A stretch of 5,646 bases of DNA from positions 1-5,646 of the forward strand of contig JAHEHW010000143.1 of NCBI GenBank assembly GCA_024639745.1, read 5' to 3'. The DNA is from Salaquimonas sp. Lineage in GTDB: Bacteria; Pseudomonadota; Alphaproteobacteria; Rhizobiales; Rhizobiaceae. Shown piece after piece: positions 1 through 5,646 of the stretch; the stretch's first letter is position 1, and the number at the start of each line of letters is the position of its first letter. The notes below the pieces were generated by a model. It had not been told where the DNA came from. It saw only the letters and a list, made by a program, of their open reading frames with translations, and did no database searches. Both the position numbers and the translations under genes were made by a program.

Positions 1-1155
1 AGTTTCGTTGGCCTTGACGACGCGGGTCTCTCCACCCCCGAACAGCGCCGTTTCGGACAATTCGTAAAACTTCTTCAGATCGTCGATCCTGAGAACCACA
101 TCGCCGACCGGTGTCTTTTCCCCACCCGCCTTTTTCTGCGACGGTGCGTTCCAATCGATTTCCGGAATGCGCAGACAGCGGCTGGCATGACGATCATCGC
201 CGTCGATCGGCTTCATGCGAATATCGGTGACATTGCACACGCCGTCCCGGAAATAATCGCAGCGAGGGCCGAAATTACAGCCCTGCGGACGTTCATGCGG
301 AAGCGGAAAATTCCCCGGTATCGCGATCAACGGACGCGAATTCTTGTCAGCGCCCGGCAGCGGTATCGAGCGGAACAGTGCCTGGGTATAAGGGTGTCGC
401 ATCTTGTCGAAAACATCGACAATCGAACCTGTCTCGACAGCCTCTCCTGAATACATGACACAAATGCGGTCGCAGGTCTCCAGGATGAGCCCCAGATTGT
501 GCGAAATGAACAGCATGGACGTGCCGTATTTCTTGCCGAGATCCTTGACCAGTTCGACAATCCCCGCTTCCACCGTAACGTCCAGCGCCGTCGTCGGCTC
601 GTCCAGGATGAGCAGGCTCGGCTTGGACATCAGCGCCATCGCAATAACGATGCGCTGCTGCTGACCGCCGGACAATTGGTGCGGATAGGAATTGAGAATC
701 CGCTCCGGGTCAGGCAGACGAACCGAGGCCACCATTTCAAGCGCCATTTCATAGGCCTGCTCTTCGGTAACCTGCTCATGGATCATTGGAACTTCCATCA
801 GCTGCTTGCCGATCTTCATCGCCGGATTGAGTGATGCCATCGGCTCCTGATAGATCATCGCGATTTCATTGCCGCGAATACGCCGCAACTCCGCATCCGA
901 CATCGTATTGAGATCGCGTCCCTTGAACTTGATCGTACCGTCGACGATACGGCCATTGACGCCAAGATCCTGCATCACGCCCAACGCAACGGTTGACTTG
1001 CCGCAGCCAGATTCACCAACCAGGCCCATCGCCTCGCCCGGTTGTACCGTACAGGAGAAATCCATCACCGCCGGGATTTCGCGCAGGCGTGTGAAAAAGC
1101 TGATCGAAAGCCTGTCGATTTCGAGAATCGGACCGTCGTAGTGCAATTTGCTCAT
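1..1155 (-). CDS. Dual ABC transporter ATP-binding protein (DppD-DppF type fusion), partial: C-terminal half beyond the left edge
   Basis: This is the ATPase that powers the importer encoded upstream; it acts on the cytoplasmic face of the membrane with the two permeases. The 385 visible residues are open to the window edge without a stop. The first nucleotide-binding domain spans about residues 10-262: Walker A GESGCGKST (47-55), Q-loop YQEP (102-105), signature LSGGQQQR (161-168), Walker B LLILDEP (181-187), D-loop ALD (190-192) and H-loop histidine (219). An oligopeptide-type C-terminal extension follows, with cysteines 293, 299, 307 and 327. From about residue 354 (VLRIDDLKKFYEL) a new domain starts that looks like the N-terminus of a DppF-type ATPase, with its Walker A outside the window. 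A tandem fusion is therefore inferred, with an expected full length near 600 residues or more. The ATG at 1155 is preceded by AAGGGAAG at suitable spacing, and the reading frame covers the whole domain. Family assignment is firm; substrate is unknown. Confidence 0.93.
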   Translation of the reverse strand, partial: MSKLHYDGPILEIDRLSISFFTRLREIPAVMDFSCTVQPGEAMGLVGESGCGKSTVALGVMQDLGVNGRIVDGTIKFKGRDLNTMSDAELRRIRGNEIAMIYQEPMASLNPAMKIGKQLMEVPMIHEQVTEEQAYEMALEMVASVRLPDPERILNSYPHQLSGGQQQRIVIAMALMSKPSLLILDEPTTALDVTVEAGIVELVKDLGKKYGTSMLFISHNLGLILETCDRICVMYSGEAVETGSIVDVFDKMRHPYTQALFRSIPLPGADKNSRPLIAIPGNFPLPHERPQGCNFGPRCDYFRDGVCNVTDIRMKPIDGDDRHASRCLRIPEIDWNAPSQKKAGGEKTPVGDVVLRIDDLKKFYELSETALFGGGETRVVKANET

Positions 1156-1160
1156 CTTTT

Positions 1161-1169
1161 TCTTCCCTT
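1161..1169 (-). promoter_or_regulatory. Ribosome binding site of the ATPase gene
   Basis: On the minus strand the purine-rich AAGGGAAGA lies here, its GGG core 9 nt before the ATG at 1155. A second GGGAGG lies a few bases further upstream, too far from this start to be the main site. The site supports the ATG at 1155 as the translation start. Confidence 0.6.
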
Positions 1170-1182
1170 GTTTCCTCCCCAC

Positions 1183-1205
1183 CGGCCGCGGGCCCCGAAA
1201 GGCCG
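1183..1205 (-). other. Possible small GC hairpin between permease and ATPase genes
   Basis: The 67-nt gap between the DppC-like permease and the ATPase contains CGGCC (1183-1187) and GGCCG (1201-1205), which could pair around a 13-nt GC-rich loop. No T-run follows on the minus strand, so this is not an intrinsic terminator. It may be only chance in GC-rich spacer DNA, or a weak structure affecting mRNA stability. Confidence 0.2.
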
Positions 1206-1222
1206 CCGGCAGGCAACAGGCA

Positions 1223-2836
1223 TCAATCTCTCAGGCTTTCCTCGCGAAGGCCGTCGGCCAGCAGGTTGAGACCCAATACGAGGCTTAACAGCGCCAGCGC
1301 CGGCGGCAATGCGGGATGGAGATAGATCGTCAAGAGTTTGCGGCCCTCGTTGATTGTCGAACCCCAGTCTGGGCTTTCAGGGGAAAGACCGAGACCGAAG
1401 AAACCGAGGGTACCAAGAAGGATCGTGGTGTAGCCGATACGCAGACAGAAATCGACGATCAGCGGTCCGCGCGAATTCGGAAGTATTTCCCACAGCATGA
1501 TGTACCAGGCACCTTCGCCCCGGGTTTGCGCCGCTGCCACGTAATCCCTCGTCTTTATATCTAACGTGAGCCCTCGAACGATACGGAAAACGGTCGGCGA
1601 GTTGACGAAGACGACGGCGACGAAAACGACCAGCAGATTGGGCGGGAATGAAATAAGACCGAGCGGATCCGCATCCCACGCGATACCCAGATAAAGCCAC
1701 AGGCCCACAATCAGGGTAATCCCGATATAAAAATTCCTCTTTTTCGGGTCGACGTGAAACCGCGAATTCCAAAGGATCACGAGGAACACGATCGGGAAGA
1801 TAAACAGTACTGCGGCCATGTAAACCGGGATTCCCGTAGCCACGATCTCCGGCGTAACTAAGAGATAGAAGAGCAGAATAACCGGAAACGCCAGGATCAG
1901 GTTGGCCAGGAACGTCAGCTGCGTATCCAGCCTGCCACCGTAATATCCCGCCGGAAGGCCCAGCGTAATGCCGACCATGAAAGCGAACAGCGTCGCGAAT
2001 GGCGCGATCTTCATCACCTCCCAGGAGCCCTTGATCACCCGGCTGAAGACATCCCGGGCGAGGTTATCGCCGCCCAGCAGGTAGAACGGATAAACGCCTT
2101 CCTCGGCACCTGGAAGCGGCGTGCCCGGCACCTTGTTTTTCATTCCCGAAATCTGATTGAGGACGTTGTGGGTGACGATTAAATCGAACGCGCCACCGAG
2201 GATCGCCGTGAAAACCCAGAACATCACGATGCCGAAACCGATCATCCCGATCGTGGAATCGAACAGCTTGCCGTAAAGACCAAGCCTGCGCTTATAGGTG
2301 ATAGAAAGCGCATAGGTAATCGCGAGCGCTATCCAGACCGGCATCAGGCGCAGCAAGACTTCTGCGATGATTCCTCGGGCCTGAATACTCTCGACGGCAT
2401 CGCCACCTAGTGAAAAAACCAGCGTAACCAGCACCCAAAGTGCGGCAAAGACGCCGATGAACGAAAGCGACCATTTGAAGATCGTTCCCATCAGAGCGGC
2501 GGGTTCTTCCAGAAACGCGCTGAACACCCATCCCAGAAGAGACGTCAGTATCCCGACCACCACGATGCCAGCAATAATACGCACCAACATCGAATCGATA
2601 GCAAATTCGATCGAGCCGGTCCCCGTCGTTATCCAGCTATAGGTAAACACCATGGCGGAGAATAGGATCACCGCCACCACCATGCCGGCGGTCGTGAACA
2701 AGGCGCGCTTTGCATTAGAATCCGTCACGGCGAGCAACACACCGGTCGAACCGGCAACAACCGCAAGAGCGCAAAGCAGCGCCATTGGCAGAGTGAAGTA
2801 GGAGGCGTAGCTGCCAAACCAGGTAAGCGTTTCCAT
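1223..2836 (-). CDS. DppC-like ABC transporter permease with N-terminal membrane extension and internal insertion
   Basis: This is the second channel-forming subunit (binding-protein-dependent transport permease, DppC/OppC type) in the inner membrane. It has 537 residues where about 300 is usual. The C-terminal part is typical: a GGDNLARDVFSR block (255-266) matching the family's LGTDxxGRDxxSR, the ATPase-docking EAA-type loop RDYVAAAQTRG...ILPN (430-454), then GFFGLGLSPESPDWG (478-492) and the ending LNLLADGLRE (523-532). Residues 1 to about 180 form an extra region with roughly five hydrophobic helices (near 13-36, 46-68, 84-105, 118-141, 158-179). Residues about 336-398 hold an extra helix pair, with the basic DPKKRN between them, placed between core helices 3 and 4. 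By the positive-inside rule I count about 13 helices in all, with the N-terminus outside. The reading frame is unbroken, so this is not a frameshift artefact. The gene starts 13 nt after the DppB-like gene and is probably translationally coupled to it. Confidence 0.93.
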   Translation of the reverse strand: METLTWFGSYASYFTLPMALLCALAVVAGSTGVLLAVTDSNAKRALFTTAGMVVAVILFSAMVFTYSWITTGTGSIEFAIDSMLVRIIAGIVVVGILTSLLGWVFSAFLEEPAALMGTIFKWSLSFIGVFAALWVLVTLVFSLGGDAVESIQARGIIAEVLLRLMPVWIALAITYALSITYKRRLGLYGKLFDSTIGMIGFGIVMFWVFTAILGGAFDLIVTHNVLNQISGMKNKVPGTPLPGAEEGVYPFYLLGGDNLARDVFSRVIKGSWEVMKIAPFATLFAFMVGITLGLPAGYYGGRLDTQLTFLANLILAFPVILLFYLLVTPEIVATGIPVYMAAVLFIFPIVFLVILWNSRFHVDPKKRNFYIGITLIVGLWLYLGIAWDADPLGLISFPPNLLVVFVAVVFVNSPTVFRIVRGLTLDIKTRDYVAAAQTRGEGAWYIMLWEILPNSRGPLIVDFCLRIGYTTILLGTLGFFGLGLSPESPDWGSTINEGRKLLTIYLHPALPPALALLSLVLGLNLLADGLREESLRD

Positions 2837-2840
2837 ACTG

Positions 2841-2850
2841 CCTCTCCCCC
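2841..2850 (-). promoter_or_regulatory. Ribosome binding site of the DppC-like permease, touching the upstream stop codon
   Basis: GGGGGAGAGG on the minus strand ends 4 nt before the ATG at 2836. Its first G is the last base of the TAG stop of the DppB-like gene (2850-2852). This arrangement favours translational coupling, so that the two permease halves are made in equal amounts, and supports the ATG at 2836. Confidence 0.7.
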
Positions 2851-3899
2851 TAAGATACGCTGATACGCGGGTTCAGATACACATAGCCGATATCCGATAT
2901 CAGCTGGGTGATCAGCACAACGAAGACCGAAACGACGGAAACGCCGAGCAGTAGTTCGATATCGTTGTTCCCGGCAGCTTGAACCAGGGTCCAGCCAAAG
3001 CCCTTGTAGTTGAACAGAGTCTCGACGATGACGACGCCGTTCAACAACCATGGAAACTGAAGCATGATGACAGTAAACGGCGCGATCAGAGCGTTTCTCA
3101 ATGCGTGCTTCAGAACGATATTGGAAAAACTCACGCCCTTCAGGCGCGCGGTGCGGATGTACTGAGCCGTCATCACCTCTGCCATCGAGGCGCGTGTCAT
3201 CCTTGCGATATAGCCCATGCCGTAAAGCGCAATCGTCAGCACCGGAAGAAAGAAATTGTCGAAGGTAGCCGTATCCATCGCAGAGGTTGCGGTACCCTTG
3301 AACCATTTCAGCCCAACCGCGGAGGAGGCGAACACCGCGATCAGGATAACCCCTGAGACATATTCCGGCGTGGCAGTCGTCGTGATCGCGAAAGTCGAAA
3401 GCGTCCGGTCAGTTCGGCTACCTTCCCGCATGCCCGCGAGCACCCCGAGAATAAGGGCCGAAGGAACCATGAGAATGATGACCCAGAGCATCAGCTTACC
3501 GGTCAGCGCCAATCGGGTCGCGATAATCTCTCCGGCATGCTCGCGGAAAACGGTCGAGTAACCCCAATCGCCCTGCAATACGCCACAAAATCCCGGAGCG
3601 TCTTCCGGCACGCTATTCGCATCTCCGAAACAACGGCCCCTGACGCTTCCATCCGGCAGATCGACCACATAGCCCGGCAAGACACCAAGCCATTCACCGT
3701 ATTTCACGAGCAGTGGCTGCTTGTAGCCCCGATTTTCGAGCCACTGCGAGACCTCCTGATCGGTCATGCGCAAATTGCCTTGGGTTTTCGCCAGCTTTTC
3801 CAGATTCGGATAGAGATTGGTCAGGAAAAAGACAACGAATGTCAGACAAAGCGCGGTCAGGATCATCACGCCCAGCCGTCGCAGAATGAACATTCCCAT
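2850..3899 (-). CDS. DppB-like ABC transporter permease
   Basis: This is the first channel subunit of the importer (DppB/OppB type), in the inner membrane. At 349 residues it has the usual family length. It opens with the characteristic FILRRLGVMI and a first helix (about 8-28). A long periplasmic loop follows to about residue 133, with the family block GVLQGDWGYS (106-115). Further helices lie near 134-156, 173-196, 214-236, 268-290 and 316-340. The cytoplasmic EAA-type loop that docks on the ATPase is clear: QYIRTARLKG (247-256) followed by KHALRNALIAP (264-274). Two cysteines, 90 and 105, sit in the periplasmic loop. The start is either the ATG at 3899 or the in-frame ATG at 3893 (second methionine in MGMFILRRL); the G-rich stretch at 3908-3913 is better spaced for 3899. 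The gene follows the binding-protein gene after 129 nt that contain a terminator and a second hairpin. Confidence 0.95.
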   Translation of the reverse strand: MGMFILRRLGVMILTALCLTFVVFFLTNLYPNLEKLAKTQGNLRMTDQEVSQWLENRGYKQPLLVKYGEWLGVLPGYVVDLPDGSVRGRCFGDANSVPEDAPGFCGVLQGDWGYSTVFREHAGEIIATRLALTGKLMLWVIILMVPSALILGVLAGMREGSRTDRTLSTFAITTTATPEYVSGVILIAVFASSAVGLKWFKGTATSAMDTATFDNFFLPVLTIALYGMGYIARMTRASMAEVMTAQYIRTARLKGVSFSNIVLKHALRNALIAPFTVIMLQFPWLLNGVVIVETLFNYKGFGWTLVQAAGNNDIELLLGVSVVSVFVVLITQLISDIGYVYLNPRISVS

Positions 3900-3907
3900 G
3901 GGTGGTG

Positions 3908-3913
3908 CCCCCC
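3908..3913 (-). promoter_or_regulatory. Probable ribosome binding site of the DppB-like permease
   Basis: A run of six G on the minus strand (context AACGGGGGGCACC) lies 8 nt before the ATG at 3899 and 14 nt before the alternative ATG at 3893, which favours the first. It is not a classic AGGAGG site, so initiation may be moderate. Confidence 0.4.
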
Positions 3914-3921
3914 GTTAGCAT

Positions 3922-3947
3922 TCCGGATGGCTGAGGAGCCTGCCGGA
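3922..3947 (-). other. Two-part hairpin in the leader of the permease genes
   Basis: The inverted repeat TCCGG / CCGGA (3922-3926, 3943-3947) encloses a second inverted repeat, GGCT / AGCC (3929-3932, 3937-3940), around a 4-nt loop. Two mismatched bases on each side separate the stems. It lies between the terminator and the permease ribosome binding site, with no T-run after it, so it is not itself an intrinsic terminator. It could protect the 5' end of a processed permease mRNA or modulate translation; this role is inferred. Confidence 0.4.
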
Positions 3948-3985
3948 TTGTTCTTCTTGTCTGGACGTCAGCTCAGGAACGCGAC

Positions 3986-4015
3986 AAAAAAAGGCCGCGC
4001 CTCAATGGCGCGGCC
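3986..4015 (-). terminator. Intrinsic (rho-independent) terminator between binding-protein and permease genes
   Basis: On the minus strand, reading leftwards, a perfect 9-bp stem GGCCGCGCC / GGCGCGGCC (4007-4015 with 3993-4001) closes a 5-nt loop and is followed directly by seven T (3986-3992). It starts 13 nt after the TGA stop of the binding-protein gene. The other strand has no T-run after the stem, so it acts in one direction only. Because the rest of the transporter lies downstream, it probably stops part of the transcripts and leaves the binding protein in excess; alternatively the permeases have their own promoter. Confidence 0.88.
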
Positions 4016-4028
4016 CTATGGATCGGTC

Positions 4029-5646
4029 TCAGGCGGCCAGTCCGAACTTATAGACGTGGAATTCGAAGGTCGGATGCGCCTCCATTCCCACGACCTGATC
4101 CGTATGGTGGCGATAGATCGAACGCCAGTAAGGCTGTATGATCACCCCATCTTCGCGCAGGATCGTTTCGATCTCCTTCATCACCACCTTGCGCTGCTCC
4201 GCATCGGCGATCGAAAGCGCTTCGGCCAGTTTGGAATCGAACTCCGGATTGGAATAGGCGGTTTCGTTCCATGCCTCGCCGGAACGGTAAGCAAGTGCGA
4301 GCACCTGCACGCCGAGAGGACGCATGTTCCAGTTGGTCGAAGAGAATGGATACTTCGCCCAGTCGTTCCAGAAGGTCGAGCCCGGAAGAACCGTCCGCTT
4401 CACCTTGATGCCGGCATCGCGCAGCTGCGCAGCCACCGCATCCGAGGTGTTCTTGCGCCAGTCGTCGTCGATTGAGATCAGCTCATGCTCGAAGTCGGCC
4501 ATGCCGGCCTCTTCCAGCATCGCCATCGCGCCGGCAGGATCGTGCGGCGCCGGCCCGATATCCACATATTCCGGATGGATCGGGCAGACATGATGGTTGG
4601 CAGCGACCGTTCCGAGATTGGAATAGCCAAGCTCCAAACACACCTTGTTATCGACAGCCATGGCAAGCGCCTTACGAACTTTAGCGTCCGCATAGATTTT
4701 CTTGCCATCGACTTCCGCTGCCTGGTTGGTCCTGATGCAGATGGTATTGGCGGTAACCGCCTCCTCGTTCACCCAGCCGATAGCGTTCATGATCTCTACA
4801 TACTCGCCGACAGTCTGATAGAAAGCCTGCACCTCCTCGGCCTCAGCAGCTGCGACCCAGGCTGCCGGGTCGGTGCCGTAATCAATAAATTCGACTCGGT
4901 CGAGATACGGTCCACCATAGACCTCAGTTCCCCACCAGGTATGATCGCTGGCGCGTTCGATGACGCATTTCACACCGACTTCAAGCTCCACCGGACGGAA
5001 TGGCCCGGTGCCGATGATATTTTCGAACGGCTCGCCGTTGTCATAAGACGAATGGACCACCGCTGCCGGATAGTCGGCGAATCCTGGGATAAGTGTGATA
5101 TCCGGATTGGCCGGATAGAGCTTGACGGTATAGTCGTCGACCTTTTCGATCGCTCCTTCACGAGCCGTACCGGTGTCGGCATCGACCAGTGACGCCATGC
5201 GCGCTGCCATCGAGTTCGCCTCGACATTCTTGTCGCACCAGCGCTGAACATTGTTCACCACATCGTCTGCTGTAAAGTCGTCGCCATTGTGCCATTTCGC
5301 ACCCTGCCGGACCTTGAGCGTATATTCCGTCGCATCGTCGTTGACTTCCCAGCTCTCGAGCAACATTCCCCGGAAGGTGCCGTCGGCATTGTATTCAACC
5401 AGATATTCCAGGAAGCCACGGCTCTGATTGCCGAGCTCCGACCAGTCATAAGTCCGTGGATCCTTCATCGCCCTGCTTGACTGCTGGATCTTCAGCGTAC
5501 CGCCTTCCTGCATATGGCTGGCGGCTTTCGCCTTCGAAGGCGCCGTCAGCCCGATGCTGGAATATGCCGCCGCCGTTGTCAGGCCAAGCGCTGAAGCCAT
5601 GGCCAGGAATTCGCGCCGATCAAGCTTGCCCTCCCGGCATTCCTCG
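4029..5646 (-). CDS. ABC transporter solute-binding protein, family 5 (DppA/OppA type), Tat-exported; partial: start beyond the right edge
   Basis: This periplasmic protein captures the substrate and delivers it to the permeases. The frame is open from the window edge for 538 residues. The visible N-terminus reads [20 protein letters not shown], a twin-arginine (Tat) leader with RREFL at residues 10-14, a hydrophobic stretch and a likely cleavage site after AKA (about residue 41). The true start therefore lies upstream of the window; the first in-frame ATG inside it (5600) falls within the signal peptide and would remove the arginine pair. The mature part shows SBP_bac_5 hallmarks: [20 protein letters not shown] then [16 protein letters not shown] (visible residues about 95-129), GTGPFRPVE (212-220), a segment [13 protein letters not shown] (322-334) and [10 protein letters not shown] (498-507). 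Family 5 members bind peptides, nickel, opines, sugars or other small solutes, and nothing here decides among these. The promoter must lie outside the window. Confidence 0.94.
   Translation of the reverse strand, partial: EECREGKLDRREFLAMASALGLTTAAAYSSIGLTAPSKAKAASHMQEGGTLKIQQSSRAMKDPRTYDWSELGNQSRGFLEYLVEYNADGTFRGMLLESWEVNDDATEYTLKVRQGAKWHNGDDFTADDVVNNVQRWCDKNVEANSMAARMASLVDADTGTAREGAIEKVDDYTVKLYPANPDITLIPGFADYPAAVVHSSYDNGEPFENIIGTGPFRPVELEVGVKCVIERASDHTWWGTEVYGGPYLDRVEFIDYGTDPAAWVAAAEAEEVQAFYQTVGEYVEIMNAIGWVNEEAVTANTICIRTNQAAEVDGKKIYADAKVRKALAMAVDNKVCLELGYSNLGTVAANHHVCPIHPEYVDIGPAPHDPAGAMAMLEEAGMADFEHELISIDDDWRKNTSDAVAAQLRDAGIKVKRTVLPGSTFWNDWAKYPFSSTNWNMRPLGVQVLALAYRSGEAWNETAYSNPEFDSKLAEALSIADAEQRKVVMKEIETILREDGVIIQPYWRSIYRHHTDQVVGMEAHPTFEFHVYKFGLAA
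5523..5645 (-). other. Region encoding a twin-arginine (Tat) signal peptide
   Basis: The codons at 5613-5618 give the arginine pair in [15 protein letters not shown] short hydrophobic, alanine-rich stretch follows, then SKAKA before the mature domain. The pattern matches the Tat consensus (R-R-x-F-L), so the protein is probably exported already folded. The basic n-region before the arginine pair continues beyond the window. Confidence 0.85.

Noticed and set aside
499..834. A 111-codon plus-strand open frame inside the ATPase region
   Set aside because: It lies antisense to the Walker B, signature and Q-loop part of the ATPase, whose minus-strand frame is unmistakable.
1156..1222. The GC-rich spacer before the ATPase as an intrinsic terminator
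   Set aside because: The possible stem is only 5 bp with a long loop, and no T-run follows on the minus strand.
1223..2836. The possibility that the long DppC-like protein results from a frameshift or read-through joining two genes
   Set aside because: The frame is continuous, no family-type start with a good ribosome site is evident near residue 180, and the ATG at 2836 has a strong ribosome site coupled to the upstream gene.
2725..3306. A 193-codon minus-strand open frame overlapping both permease genes
   Set aside because: It is the shifted frame of the DppB-like gene and the start of the DppC-like gene, both of which have family motifs in their own frames; its composition (many R, H, C) is typical of an off-frame read.
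3537..4475. A 312-codon plus-strand open frame crossing the end of the binding-protein gene, the spacer and the start of the DppB-like gene
   Set aside because: It is antisense to two genes with clear family motifs and shows no recognisable domain. Its sequence reads through the terminator stem and looks like the mirror of GC-rich coding DNA.
4485..5192. A 235-codon plus-strand open frame antisense to the binding-protein gene
   Set aside because: It lies wholly inside a well-supported minus-strand gene, has no recognisable motif, and is expected by chance opposite GC-rich codons.

Overview
The window holds most of one transport operon, read entirely on the minus strand (right to left). It encodes a peptide/nickel (Dpp/Opp) type ABC importer. 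The order of transcription is: a family 5 solute-binding protein (4029 to beyond 5646, start outside the window), a DppB-like permease (2850-3899), an enlarged DppC-like permease (1223-2836), and an ATPase that begins at 1155 and runs off the left edge. The ATPase carries one complete nucleotide-binding domain, a four-cysteine C-terminal motif and the first residues of a second nucleotide-binding domain, so it is most likely a tandem DppD-DppF fusion. I see no RNA gene, mobile element, CRISPR array or plus-strand gene.

The fairly GC-rich coding sequence, the RRxFL twin-arginine leader on the binding protein, and the single-polypeptide double ATPase suggest an alphaproteobacterium, probably of the Rhizobiales (Hyphomicrobiales). 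This is inferred from style, not from a marker gene. The substrate cannot be read from the sequence; 'peptide/nickel' is only the family label.

The binding protein should capture solute in the periplasm, the two permeases form the channel, and the fused ATPase supplies both ATP sites. A strong intrinsic terminator (3986-4015) lies just after the binding-protein gene and before the permeases. It probably makes the binding protein more abundant than the membrane parts. A second hairpin (3922-3947) lies between that terminator and the first permease. The two permease genes are 13 nt apart, with the Shine-Dalgarno of the second touching the stop of the first; 67 nt separate the second permease from the ATPase.

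The most unusual element is the DppC-like permease: 537 residues, where about 300 is usual. It has about five extra predicted membrane helices at the N-terminus and a two-helix insertion in the middle of the conserved permease domain. The operon is otherwise a recognisable importer, and I do not see a wholly new system.
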